Of a DNA stretch of 42,128 nucleotides, positions 1-12,400 are shown piece by piece. The stretch is from Acanthaster planci. Taxonomy: Eukaryota; Echinodermata; Asteroidea; Valvatida; Acanthasteridae. The notes beneath the pieces were generated by a model. It did not search any database, was not told the DNA's origin, and saw nothing but the letters and a program-made list of their open reading frames with translations. Position numbers and translations under genes: made by a program. Each line of letters opens with the position of its first letter. The stretch's first letter is position 1. The stretch is taken from the NCBI RefSeq assembly GCF_001949145.1, contig NW_019091367.1, positions 748,982-791,109 of the forward strand, read 5' to 3'.

Positions 1-2394
1 AACATGCTCGATGGTTTTGGACCATGTACAAGCTACTTTTGGCAAAATTCAGACCTTCCTGCTTCTCTCTACCTTCTCTTCTCTCCCTGCACATCTGAGG
101 CTGCTGCAGATTGTAGCGCATTTCCGTTGAGATAGAAGACTGGTTTCTGTCCCAGTCCTAGCTTCGAAAGTATATAATAGGGACGGTGATCAGTCCAATG
201 ACGTACGATGCACTGCGTCATCGGAAACCCCGACTCTATGATGGGCTGTTTACGAGATTCACGGGGAACCAACGTGGCGCAGCAAAATCGTACCTATGGG
301 AATGTGGTTGCATAATTAAACTATTTCTACTGTGACTGGACGGGAACCAGTCTTCCGTGTGTAATGAAACAGAAGTATGTATTAGTGCCAGTCTATTTCA
401 TTAAAGGATAAATGTTGAGTCTGTATGTGATGAATATGGATCAATGACCTGCATCACATGACCTATCACGCGATATAATGTACATACACAATCACTACGC
501 AAGGCTAAACGTACTACTAAAGTACCTATACTCTCATCGTTGATATGACCGCGGTCTAACTACTTTTATCAGGGGAGCCCACGATTAGTATACACTGGCT
601 ACGACACACCTACAACAGTATATCCCGTTTGAGGAGTTTGTTTGCAGTACTAAGAAGAAGAAGGTTTATGCATTTGAACAAGGAGCGAAGAAGTAAGCCT
701 GTAAAAGACTTCCTACAGCAAAACTGAAGAAATAACAAGTTGAGGCTGTTGATGCGAACTCGCTCCAATGATCTCACGGTCTGTTTTGTATCCTATTTTG
801 CATCCTAGGGTCGATTGTGAATGTTTATATTAAACTACTATTTTGCATACAAAGGCCACGCCTCAGTTGTGGGAGATTCTCAAGACGGTAGAACGAGCCG
901 TCGATTGGTGAAATGAAATCACGAGAGGGCGCAATAGAAATCGGCGCGTGGCATATGCTCGATCAAGTCGGCTATCGAGGTCTGCCGTCTTGGCCCGAGA
1001 CTACATGCACACGGACTCCTGACCAATCAGACCCGATTAAACTGCCTCGTATTCATGTGCCAGCGCGTGCTTTACGAAGCAGGCATTATCGATTCTTGGC
1101 GGGCATTATCAAATGTCAATACACGGTCACGTGATGCGTTTCTGCTAATAGGAATAGAAAAACTGTCCCAGGTATTTATGAATAGGTATTTATTCGAATA
1201 GTTGTTAATGCCTGCATTGGCCAATCAGCGGCGCGTGCAATGCAAGGTCTGGGCAACGTTGCGGAGCGCTTGTGGCGTGTCTTAGGGCGCGCACGGTTAG
1301 ATCGCTGGAAGGTCGAGTGGCGGTAACATCGCTAGACACTTTGTGGAGCACTGCGTGCGGCCCGGACACACTGCGACAACTGGTAGGTGTAGCAGCAAGC
1401 CGTGATGGGATCTGAATTAGATAAAAAATAGAGCTGGGAGTAGGTTGTGAGCCTAGGGTGCGAGCTAGTGATGTTGGATTGCTTGTTGTCCGTAAACACC
1501 ATTAGTGGAGTGACGATTGAAGGCAATCCTATTATCTTTGTGCTAGCTGGCCTCGAGGATTACTTCTGCAAATTTAAGTTCTCTATGAGCTAGGGCTGGT
1601 AATTACCCCTTTCGCTACTTGCTGGTATGAGGCATCTCTTGGTTAGGCCTATAGATTGCTGTTTTAAAGCTAGTCGGGTGGTTAGGTTTACCACAAGAGG
1701 CATATTGCATTACCTGTTGGGGTATATTGTGTAAATAAACTTTTTGTTATCCATATACCTCATTTACAATAAACATTTACAATGCAATACAACGAAACAA
1801 TTACTTGTTTAATTATTCTTGGAAATCCTGCGTCACTTTGAGGATGATTTTTAAGAGATTTCCTCTATTCAATTGCCCTATTGCCAGATTTATCCTGTAA
1901 ACTTTCACCTCGCGAACTACTAGCCTTAGTCCACCGTTCGTTAGCTGATATTCACCTTGTGTCTGGGTAGCCGCTCATCCTTGTGAGGTAAGGCCAGGTC
2001 TAACTCCGATCTCCGATCAAGCTGGTCTACTGGGTCCGCCACAAAAGGTGTCAGTTTCCAATACAAACTGTGTCGGAAGTGGAATGCTTAGGATCGATTT
2101 GTTGTAATTTTTATATGTTTGTAGAAAGGAATATATATCAAGAAATTCTTGCGAAAATTTTACCAGTAAACTTCATTGACATGTCCTGTGAGGATAACTT
2201 GTGACAAGTTAAGTTCTGTTTAGCAATTATTAGCAACATTTTAAGATATACAAGAACTTGGTGAATGTGTAGGGTGAGGAGAGGGCAGTGGAATGTCTGG
2301 CTGCTAGTCTTCAGCTGAGTGATGCCCTGCGAAGTCTTGGTGGTGGTTCAAAAAGTTTCACTTAAAGTGAGCTTATGAAGGTGTAGGAGAAGAG
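1..2394. other. Non-coding stretch, no gene seen
   Basis: No open frame here looks like protein. GC and CpG rise in patches around 900-1330. Segment 1021-1130 is one member of a dispersed repeat whose other member is at 8413-8499. I see nothing else structured. Confidence 0.6.
1021..1130 (+). repeat. Dispersed repeat, member 1 (partner at 8413-8499)
   Basis: Shares ATTAAACT, CTCGTAT, GTGCCAG, TTTACG and ATTATCAAAT.TCAATACA in the same order with 8413-8499. A piece of about 23 bases (duplicated ATTATC region) is extra here. Probably a fragment of an interspersed element. Confidence 0.6.
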
Positions 2395-2400
2395 GTCCGG

Positions 2401-2625
2401 ACCAGTGGTCAGCTGGCCCCAAATTATCTTGTTGAGTTGAAAAACAGGCGGCATGGACTTAAAGAAACTCTACAGGAGTTGGACCTAGCAGTCCGTGATC
2501 TTGCTTTGGAGGCTTACCCTGAAATCCCTGAAGAGACTAGTAGTGGGACTCAAATCCGGACGGCAGTGTCACTTGCGATACTGTTGCTGGGTGAAAGTTA
2601 TATCTTACAAGAAGTCTGCTAAAAG
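2401..2625 (+). pseudogene. Ty3/gypsy-like gag relic
   Basis: The frame from 2401 runs open to a stop at 2620-2622 and reads like part of a retrotransposon gag capsid: ELKNRRHGLKETLQELD, then LALEAYPEIPEE. This resembles the ELKNRRR..ESLQELAQDIRRLVRLAYP pattern common in metazoan LTR-element gag. Upstream frames are broken by stops, and no protease, RT or LTR is visible nearby, so it is a fragment. The assignment rests on motif memory alone. Confidence 0.5.
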
Positions 2626-3351
2626 GTGCACCCCAGCAAGGAAATATGCTTTCGTTTTTAAAACTTAAGATTATACATATTTTGAGACAATTGATACCTT
2701 TTACTCGTTCAGCCAGGCTTTGAGCATGATGATATATGACGTATGCAGGTACAATATTTATTTCGTGTAGTAAGTTACGAGATAGCGTTTTCCACGTGAA
2801 CTATATTTTTCTAAAACGACCAATCCTCGTCATTAGAGGTACAAATCCAGTGGAATTAAGTGAATTCAGTAAAATACTAGCGCATACGTCCGACATTACA
2901 GTGTAAGACTGTTGACTTAAAGAAAAGTGTTTGTCAAGACGATGATAATGCGGCTGCTGATGAAGATGACGACAACGACTCTTTATTTCATTGTACATTA
3001 TTTGCAGGTCCGGAAAACCCTATCAATAAGGACAAGATAAACAATACAATCAATATCAATGCTTTGTAAGGAGTAATCTCATGAAAATAAGTTTTCAAAA
3101 ATTATAGTGATTCATAAATGGATGTATCAGGATTACCAGCTTATTCTAATGTTGTGTATAATGTTGAGGGCGTGCTCTCCTAAATTAACTCGTAGGAATA
3201 CGACCCAACGACGAAGAGGTAGGTGTTACAAATAATCATGTCGACCCCCCCCTCAATTTATACCTTAAGTTGTGGTGTGCTGCACATTGTTCTCGTAATG
3301 TGTCGTGTCCCTACACAAGAAAGCATGTTACAGACAAAAGGTAACATCTCT
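2626..3351. other. Non-coding stretch, no gene seen
   Basis: AT-rich with short accidental frames only. A C-run lies near 3245. Confidence 0.5.
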
Positions 3352-3970
3352 AGATGATGATGTGATCAGAAGATGTGACATTAAAGATGTATCTTACAAA
3401 TCCCCATATCTCCTAAAGTACATGTCCAATTTGGATGTAATTTTGCAGATAGCTGGGTGGGAAATGCTATAGACAAAATCTATACCATTAGATGACGACG
3501 TCATCAAGTGAAAAGTCATTTGACATTATAGGTGCCTGACTTAAAGCCTTATATCTCCTCGAGTACATGTCTGATTGGAGTGAAAATTTGTAGGTACCTA
3601 GAAGTGGACGTGTTGTATATTAACACTGATATCATGAGGTTATGACATCATCAAAAGACGCGTCACGTGACATTAAAGTGCATCCTTTGAAGCTCAATAT
3701 TTCCTGACGTCCATGACCCATTGAGTTGATACATAGGTGTGTCATTTAAAGTACAGGTCATTGGGTTGAATCTTTGGAGGTTTCTGGAAAGGGAAGTGCT
3801 ATAGACAAAAATTGACATCATCTGAACATGACTTCATCATATGACAAGTCACGTGACGTTTAATAAAGGTAGACCCTTTAAAAGCACTATATCCCACACA
3901 TGTCCAGTTAAGTTGAACTTTCAAATGTATAGAGAGGGAAGTGTTATAGTTTACAGGCTAAAGGAATCAA
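3352..3970 (+). repeat. Divergent tandem repeat, about four units of 130-185 bp
   Basis: Units begin near 3352, 3490, 3640 and 3826. Each carries in order a GATG...TCATCA-type block, GT(CA)(CT)GTGACATTAAAG, a CCATATCTCC-like block, GTACATGTCC.ATT, AATTTTG..GGTA and GGGAAGTGCTATAGACAAA. Divergence between units is large, so this is an old array. The open frame at 3841-4191 lies partly inside it and looks accidental. Confidence 0.6.
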
Positions 3971-4604
3971 GCAACCCTTGGATTTGTTTGTCAGCTTTAG
4001 ACTTTCAGACTTATAGCAATCATTTGCAAATTGCCTTGACAAACCGAGTGGACAGTTACTCGGCTTCGGCCCTTTTATTTCTCATAGTTCACAAAGAGAA
4101 GCAGCGATGTAATCCATTTCAGGTGGCAGCGTACACCACGTTTCACAGGGATGCTAGAAATGCTCAAATCATAAACAATTTTGAGGTCTGATATGAAAAT
4201 TACTAACTTGATAGCTTATACTTGCACGTATTCAATCTCTGAAGAACATTTACAGTTGAATCCAGAGGAAGGGTCTGGGCACGTGCATGTTCCCTTTCGC
4301 CAGTTTTGATGGGAAACAAAACCTAACTTCTCACTGTACATGGTATTTGAGCGCATCTTTATCCAATTATCCTGGGTGCTTTTCTTCATCTATCTCGATG
4401 CCTATTTCTTCACTTGTCCCTGACGCCAACTTGTTCGTTTCTCCCCGATGAATATTTCTCCATTTATCCCCGATGTCCATTAATTTTACTTGTTTATTGG
4501 GATCCCTTTGTTTTCATTTACCCTCGATGCATATTAAAACACACCAGACGCATACCACAGTTTGTGGTACTTGCTGCTTCATCGGACTCCATGTACCAGT
4601 ACTT

Positions 4605-4733
4605 TCATATGAATTAATAATGCCAAATGCAAACAATATGCACAGTAAAATACTTCCAAGCATTGCGAGTACCTGGTTACGATGTGATCATGAAAATGCA
4701 TGATTCCAGATTTAGGCCCTATGCAAGACCATA
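4605..4733 (+). repeat. Diverged direct repeat, member 1
   Basis: Matches 5312-5428 in order: GCCAAATGCAAAC.A.ATG.ACA, GGAGTA/GCGAGTA, GATCATGAA, and ATGCAAGACCATA at the end. The spacing of about 0.7 kb suggests a local duplication or two ends of an old element. Confidence 0.55.
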
Positions 4734-5311
4734 CATATACAGATACACCCATAAAGTCAGAGTCAGATGTAGCAAGTACGGCTAAGTCAGTTGTTGAAAC
4801 ACAGGTGCCCGAAGTTCCATTTTCAAAGTCATTTTCCGCAAAAAAGGGAAAAATAAACGACATATAGTTTCCTACCGTTTGTTCAGCAGAACTTTTGAAG
4901 TTCATGCAGCTGCACGTTGTTTGTCAATCCACGAATAGTGTAAACATCCTGCACTTTTCTGTTCATTAAGCTCTCACACCCCTATGAGCAGCCTCTACTC
5001 TATGGCTGAAATCCAGCCCAGAGGACAGTTCATCAAAGTTACAACCTGCTATCGCTCGCAGCGTAGACATGTATAAGCTTAAAAATCCAAGGTCGTTTCT
5101 GAGTTTTGGTAATTTTAAGTTTTCTTTCATACCAAGAAATAAATACATCAAGCCAAATTGATTTATATGACTTTCCCCAGTAATTCGCACGAGTTTGGAA
5201 ACACTGACAAAAAGCAATATTTGTATTGTTACTACTGTATTGGAAAATGAATACTAATGCATAACCACATGCAGTAAGAAATTTAAATGATTCGTCCACG
5301 TAATCAGTACT

Positions 5312-5428
5312 TTTATTCAATTAACAAGGCCAAATGCAAACCACATGTACAATGAAATGCCCCCATACAATCGGAGTATTTGATTATGATCATGAATATT
5401 CATCATCCAAACTACATGCAAGACCATA
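5312..5428 (+). repeat. Diverged direct repeat, member 2
   Basis: Partner of 4605-4733, same orientation, about 0.7 kb downstream. Confidence 0.55.
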
Positions 5429-5817
5429 TGGCAATAGGCTTACGTGCAAATCCATACAAACCCACGTGAAGGTCAAGTACGTTTTGTAGCAATGTGACCC
5501 CACTACTGTGATGTACGGCGATCTGGAGATTGCGTGGGGTACGGAAACAAGTCTGTTATCGTGCAAAGCGCCATCTATAATTTGATGCCGCGAAATCACC
5601 GAGCGCCCAGTTCGCTCTGTGCTCGCTGCCACCATAGGCATGCAGGGCCTCGATCTCGATCTTCACACCGTGCAAGCAGGCTCAGTGATTCCTGTGATGT
5701 TGCTTAGTAATTCTCCGCGTGCTGTGTCAGCTCTTGTACCATGCCATTGGACAATAGTTGAAAAGCTGCGTTGACGTGATTCTGACACGATTCTACAAGC
5801 TACCAGATCGAGGCTCT

Positions 5818-6006
5818 GAATATAATATCAAATCAGTGCTCTGAAAAACGTGATTGTCGAGCTTTCGGTAACTGAGTACCTTCCTCACGGCAAGCAGATT
5901 CAGCTGAACTGATCTGTAAACTGAATCCACTTGCCCTGAAGAAGGTATTCAGTTACCGAAAGCTCGACAATCACTTATTTCAGAGCACTGATTTGATATT
6001 ATATTC
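5818..6006. mobile_element. 189-bp foldback element (near-complete palindrome)
   Basis: Arms 5818-5883 and 5941-6006 are reverse complements with very few mismatches (for example GATTGTCGAGCTTTCGGTAA against TTACCGAAAGCTCGACAATC). Pairing continues inward with more mismatches to a loop of about 15-20 bases near 5912. A 15-bp direct repeat, CAGATCGAGGCTCTG, lies at 5804-5818 and 6053-6067. No coding capacity; a MITE-like foldback element. Confidence 0.8.
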
Positions 6007-6249
6007 TTGTCGATATCCTGATCACGGTGCTATGCAGCCCTTCCATATTTCTCAGATCGAGGCTCTGCATACCTGTGGCAGGAGCGTGCAATGAGCGAAT
6101 GTCGTGTCAAAATATTTCAGTTACTACTGTGCATTCATGGCATTGTGGAGAAATCTACACGCTAATTGCCTCGTTAATTAACAGTAACCTGGAGAAGTTC
6201 GGTCTGTGTAACGGTCTCACTAATCCTAATACCAATATCTTTCTTTAGT

Positions 6250-6442
6250 TAGGGTTACTCAGAAATAAAACCAAACAACTTTTTTATCAATTCCACAGCG
6301 AAGGTAGGGGACATCAGGGATTTGAAACAGCCCTCTAGGATTCTACAGCGTGAACCAGGAAGTGGGAAAGTGCCCTTTTCCTCGAACAAAGCTGTTTTTG
6401 CTTCACCTCTTTGACAAGAGCTGAACTAGATCCTTTCTCACG
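6250..6442 (+). promoter_or_regulatory. Conserved 5' flank / probable 5'UTR of GDI copy A
   Basis: This block aligns with 27070-27282 upstream of copy B (shared AATAAAACCAAAC, GTGAA.CAGGAAGTGGG, GCAAGAGCTGAA, and TCACGATGG over the start). Copy B has about 20 extra bases inside it. It probably holds the 5'UTR and proximal promoter. I see no convincing TATA box and cannot place the transcription start. Confidence 0.45.
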
Positions 6443-6487
6443 ATGGATGAAGAGTACGACGCGATTATTTTGGGCACAGGGATTAAG
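6443..6487 (+). CDS. GDI: GDI copy A, coding exon 1
   Basis: Encodes residues 1-15, ending GTGIK, the start of the nucleotide-fold motif that continues in exon 2. Donor gtaaag, phase 0. Differs from copy B at one residue (Ile14 for Leu). Confidence 0.93.
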
Positions 6488-9400
6488 GTAAAGTCTGTGA
6501 AATATTTCCCTGCAAGATTTCAACCAATTTTGTTTGGCATTGTTCCTACCTCCATGATTTATCCGGTACCAGCAAATTTATACTACTAGACGATATTTCG
6601 CGGGCACATGTGCAGTAGCTGTTTTTCGGACTTTCTTGCAGGTTTGGTTACCATTATCTTTGCAACGTCGTAACCACAGAGCCGCGGTAGGAAATAAGAC
6701 CATTTAAAAATTTTGGATTTTGTTCCGTAAATCTGTCCAGTTTTTGCCGTGTTGTGGGTGTGGAATTGTTTATCAGACCACAGAAAAATACAAAAATACT
6801 GCGGTAAAATGCAAATCCTCCGTTTATTTCAAGTTCATGGTTTGCAAAGTTGTTGGAGATCATGCATCCTGATCATGCTGATGCAGTCCCTGGGGTACTG
6901 CTGATGGGAGGGGTGGGATGGTCAGATGAGAAGCGGTATAAATGCCCATGGTTATACATTTTTCATAGATCCTCTTTTTCTAAGGTTTTCAATATTTATT
7001 TTTCGGCAAAAGCATGAAATTTGCAAAGAAAATTAGGGCTAGCCCTGGGCCTTTATCATTCATGTAACACTAGAGTAGGCCTAATAACCGACTTTCATTT
7101 GCAAACTAAAGTTGACCGAACTAACTACGGGGGAGTCCTGAAATTTGAAGTCACTCGAGTAACGACAGATTTCCGACAAATTAAATTTAGATGTCACTTT
7201 TGACACCATTCGTTGTGACCACAAAATATAGACTGCATGTCCAAATGTCTAACACGGCGTCCACCATGAACGGATTCCCAGTTTCTCGGTGACGTTTTCT
7301 ACTTTGCACATGCTTTGGCCGCAAAAAAGTTTCAAAACGCAACGTAAGGTTTGCAGGACATGTCAGAAAAACTTATGTAGTAAAATACAGCCCTCTTTTT
7401 ACCACATAAGTTCTACTTTTTTGCATGAACTTTTTCCCATGCTGTTATGCACTAACGAAGGGTTGATAAGCATAGGTGGCGTGTTGAAGGCCATTTCACA
7501 CAATAGTAGGTTGGTTATGGCCTGAATAATAATACATATATGCACAATTATCGAAAAGTTGCTCTTGTAGAAGCAAGGTTACAGTTGACAGACCCAAAAT
7601 GAATTGGTTATAGCGCCCTCCATTATGAGTTTTGTTTGGCTAAAACATTTTTAGAACAATCTTTGAATTTTGGAGATTTAATTCTTAAAAACTCAAGGAA
7701 AGCAAAACCTTAGAACCTATTGACGGCTAGACGCGCTCGCACGACGTGACGGCATCATGAACAGGGCTGCATACAATATGGCAGGATGGCACGATGCAAC
7801 GCCACGACGACACGACGCAACGCATTAAATACAGCATTAAAGTACATGTAATGAGAAAAAAAGTGGCATCACGACGTGATCCAACGACGCAACAGAACCG
7901 TCGTAGCGTTGCGTCATGGCGTCGGGCGACGGTACGACGCGAATTTGGCGGTTATAGAACGCCATGATAATGGGCTTTTTGAAGACAAATGTAAAAAATG
8001 TGCAGAAGCTGAGATAAATGGCTTTGAAATTTGTGCCTCTGTACAGTTTCAACTGACTGCTCAAGCTTTGTGTCTCAGCGTTATTTATGCGCATGTACAC
8101 ATAACTAATAATTTACATGTATGAGCGAAGGTCGGTTGACTTCAATTAGGGCCCTTTCCAATACTCGACTTGGGCTCCGTCTCAGGCTTCGTTCCCAAAA
8201 CCAATCCCCGATTGTGGGCCTGAAGCGTTTAAAATAAATTGGATTACTGTAATTTCTGGCTCTCTTGCATCTTATTTAATGTTTTCTGGCACTGTTAGAC
8301 TAATTACTGCGCTTACAGCTTCAAAGTCAGCTAGTTAAAAAAACAGGTGAAGCCTGAGACGGAGCCAAAATTGAGTATTGGAAATCCGCCCAAGCCTGTG
8401 ACGCGCTCTGTAGGCCAGTAGGGATTATTAAACTCTCTCGTATCCAGGTGCCAGAGTGTTTTACGCTACGACCATTATCAAATTTCAATACATGTTCACT
8501 TTGGAAGTTGTTGAACAGAACAACTATCTAGATCAGCCAAAGTTTGAAATATTAGCTAGGATTAATGCAAATGTCAGTTAACAGCGTGTACGAGAAGTAT
8601 TAAAATAATGTGACAAAATTATTGCTCCACACGTCAGTTTTAGATCGTTTTGACAGTTTTTGCGTACCTAATCTTATGATTGGCTATCTGATCACGTGGC
8701 GTCTCCTATCCATTGAAGTTGCGAAGCCTCATTTCCGTCAGCATGAATTTCTTTCTGTGTAGGCGTAAAAAAAATTGCCCTGTTTTGTTTGTCAGGAATG
8801 TATCATCGGTGGACTGCTGTCTGTGTCGGGAAAGAAAGTGCTTCACATGGACAAAAAAACGTACTATGGTGGCGAGAGCGCATCTATAACACCGCTTGAA
8901 GATGTAAGTGAAAACAAACTTTGGCTGCGTTTATTCTATTTCTGTCTAAAAATGCATACGACAGAAAGTGTCTTCCTGCACAGGTAGGATTGTAAGGTCC
9001 AAAAGTCTCCGGTTTCTGGTCAGGAGCTAACTCCAACAGTGGTGACGCGGCTTGTTGTTATTACCCTCACATGCTTTCTGGAAATGATGTAAGTATAACG
9101 TGCGAAAAGTCCATCGTGACTGCATGCTCTCTAACGCCAGCCGCTACCAACGCTAGAATAGACTGGCCCCGCACTTTTTACTGTTTAAAGGCGTTTTCAG
9201 CTTGTATACAGAAACAAGACCACCTCGTTTGTCTGGTTCCCAGATGTAAATGTATAATACAGAAATGATGTCATCTGAAAAAGTGCCCAACTAAATGTAT
9301 GGGGAACTAGAGGTACTCAGTCCTTTACTGTACATATTACTCAACCATGCCTCATTGAAAACACGTTAAAATTGCGCAGTAGCAGGATTCCAGTCAAATT

Positions 9401-12400
9401 AAGCATCGTTAGGGCATCGTTATACAAGAAAACCTCTTTATTTTGCCAACGCGCAGGTCTACGTCGCGCTGACCAGAAACCAGAGACTTTCTGGGCCTAA
9501 CGTAGTCGGGAAGTAAAAATGAGGGTCATACGTCAAAGAGGAAGTCTTGAGAGAGTTTTAACAGATGGGTGCAAAGTACGAGTGCACCAAAAGGACCTGC
9601 ATAGAAGACAAACATGAAAAGCACTGCAAGACTGGTTTTTTTTCGTCGTTGAAATTTTATCTAGAGATGATGGATTCCTTTAGTGCCGTGGTTCATTTTA
9701 GGATGTGGGATGGGGGAAATGTCACTGAGGAAAAGTAGTAAACAGAAAATTTTGTGAAAATTTGTCTGTGGAGACCTTGGGCTTTGTGCAGGGATTTAAG
9801 CAGGAAAGTTTTCTGCACTCTTTCTGGCCCATCGTGCCTGGCACGATGTACATATGCGCCTGGTCTTGAATGTAAAAACAATGTCGGGAACAAAGACGCA
9901 AAGCTGCCAGAATAATGTCACAATGTCACGTTATACGTTCCATGTACAAATGTTCCATGTACATGCCATTAGAAAGCTCTCTTTCTGCTGAATCTAAAAA
10001 AAATACCAATATCTCAGTTTTTGAAAATTCCGACTTTCAATACATTTTGTGGTGACAGGTCACAAATAACCGTAAGAAAATAAAATTTCAATATCAATTC
10101 ATGCAGTTTTTGTTTAGAATTATTCAAACTTTAAATAGATTTCAATTGAAATGTTATAAAAGCAACGTTTAAAATAAAAGGAAAGTGAGGTTTCCAATAC
10201 TACACCGAATATGAAAGGTTCGGGGAACGACATAAAGCCTATTGATAGGGTGTGTTCTCCTACTGTACAGCTGTTCGCGAGGTACGGCAAGCCGCAGAGT
10301 GCATTTGACGAATCCTACGGAAGAGGCAGGGACTGGAACGTAGACCTCATCCCCAAGTTCTTCATGGGCAGTGGTAGGTAGCACAGGTAATTGTCCATAC
10401 AAGCCTGCCCAATATCCTGCCCCGCAGTCCACGTGTTCGTCTTCAAGGAGCCTGTCCATGGGCACGTTAACACTTGCGCCAAGCGTTGCGTATCTGTCCA
10501 AATTGTTCCCAGGGCGACTTCGGCCAAACGCAGTGTACAAGTGTGTTTGTGTTAATGGTGTCGATTTCTGTGTCCGTGTGAAACGCATGAACGCATCGTG
10601 TACGCAACTCACCCCAAAACGTACATAATAAGGCACCTTCAGTCGTAGATATCAGAGGCAGTGCCATGTGGGTCTGAATGGTAATGTATGTTTTTGTGTC
10701 GTAAAGAGTACACCATACTTGAACGACTCTCATATTTATGAACCTCAAGAATCCTATAATTACGCCTATCTCATCGGTCTGGCCAAACCCATGCTGTGCC
10801 GAGCAAAATCTAACGCAATGCAGCGGTTGGACCCTTCTGAATTCCAGTGTTGTAGTCGAGTACTTTCGAGTACCAACGTTCTCCGCAGAATACTGAACTG
10901 GGTAAGAGGGAATAAAGCCAGAGTGCACAGGTATTTGATGGTAAATGTGCAAAGGTAAGATTACAAAATAAATGTTAGACTTCAGACACTCCCAGTTGTG
11001 TAAAATTTAAGTTTTAAGGAGAAAAGTACTCGGAGAAAAGTACTCGGAAAGTACTCGGCCGAGTACTTTCTGAGTACTTTTGTCATAAAAAGTTAATTTT
11101 AATCAAACAGTGATGGTCTGAAGTCATGATGTTGCTTTGCAATCTTACCTTTATGCATGTACCATCAAATGCCGATGTACTTCAGCTTTGTTTGAGAACT
11201 TGGTTCTCAAAAAGTACTCGACTACATCACTGCTGAATTCCATTCTTATGGTGAAGCAAAACTATATACGCGTGCGGCTATCTTGGCTGGGACCCATGCG
11301 AGTGCTGTGTGAACCAGCCCAGAGTGCCAATGACTGTTGTAAAGCATCGTAGCGGTCTGTCATCGCTGGGTCCGAACCGTTTGCCAGGCGAGACACCCCG
11401 TGTTCCCCGCTGCCCTGGTCCTGTGCTGAACCAATGTTGCATTTTGCGGCGATACGATCACAGCGCTCATCACATCGCATTCTAAGCGGCAGTGCGGTCG
11501 GTGCGACATACCGTGGCCCTGTCAAGCTGTTGTCGTCGCGGTGGCCCGCCCGATGAGTCCGTACCGTACCATATTCACTCTGTCTGACTGGACTGCTCAA
11601 TGGTCCTGCCAAACCGTAGGTTAGATACATACATCTTCGCCCCTATTACTTTGCATATCATGTGTTACACCGTTAGTTAAGCTGCACCTCCTTCGATACC
11701 ACTTTGAGCTGTTTAAGCAATAGACTCATAATAGAAAAGAAGTGAGAGCAACAACCAACCATACAGTTTGACTTCACCCAAACCCTTTGTATCCCGCTCA
11801 TTTAATCGTTGGCCCTGAATATCACATGCTATAGGGACAATAACAAAAGTTCATGCTTCCATGGTCCTGATATTAGGGGAGCGCAACAGTACTCAAGTCG
11901 GGATCTCTGTGACGTCTTCGTTTTTGCTTTGGACACGTACCGAGATCGAGCACCGTCATTTGATTCGCGCCCTCTTGTGTCCACCACACTATGAGTTCAG
12001 TTCAGAAATCCTAACTTGACGAATCTGCCAACTGTTTGTACACAGCGAATGCGCTCATCTACCAAAAGTGGTAGCAGCCAATAAAATTGGCGGACTTCTT
12101 TTAAGGTCGTCCATACCTGCATTATAATGAACGAGTCCACAAGTCTAACTACTTTGATTGGTGAAAGTTTTGTATACGTCATGTCGTTCATATGCAATTA
12201 TGAATAACTATGATGGGAAGTCCGATTGGCTTATTCGTCCAGTCGGACTTGACTGGTGACGGACACACAGCTGAGTTCGGGAGGCTTGTTCCCGTATGTT
12301 AACGAACAGCTCGATTTGTTGTTCGTGAGTCGGCCGCTCGAACGCCAGGAACAAACAACCGGTTATCACATGCAACATGGCGGCGTCCATGTACGTTATT

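Larger units (their letters stand above)
3971..5803. other. Non-coding stretch with diverged short repeats
   Basis: Around 4390-4545 a degenerate pattern of CCCCGATG followed by TATTT recurs several times, suggesting a decayed minisatellite. The direct repeat 4605-4733 / 5312-5428 lies here. I see no gene. Confidence 0.45.

Noticed and set aside
2401-2625. Intact retroviral or LTR-element gene
   Set aside because: Only a short gag-like piece is open, with no LTR, protease or polymerase around it.
10169-10952. Two long minus-strand frames (155 and 161 codons)
   Set aside because: The first is antisense to GDI exon 3 and its flanks, and both run through intron 2/3 sequence with unrelated peptide character. 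They overlap each other in different frames.
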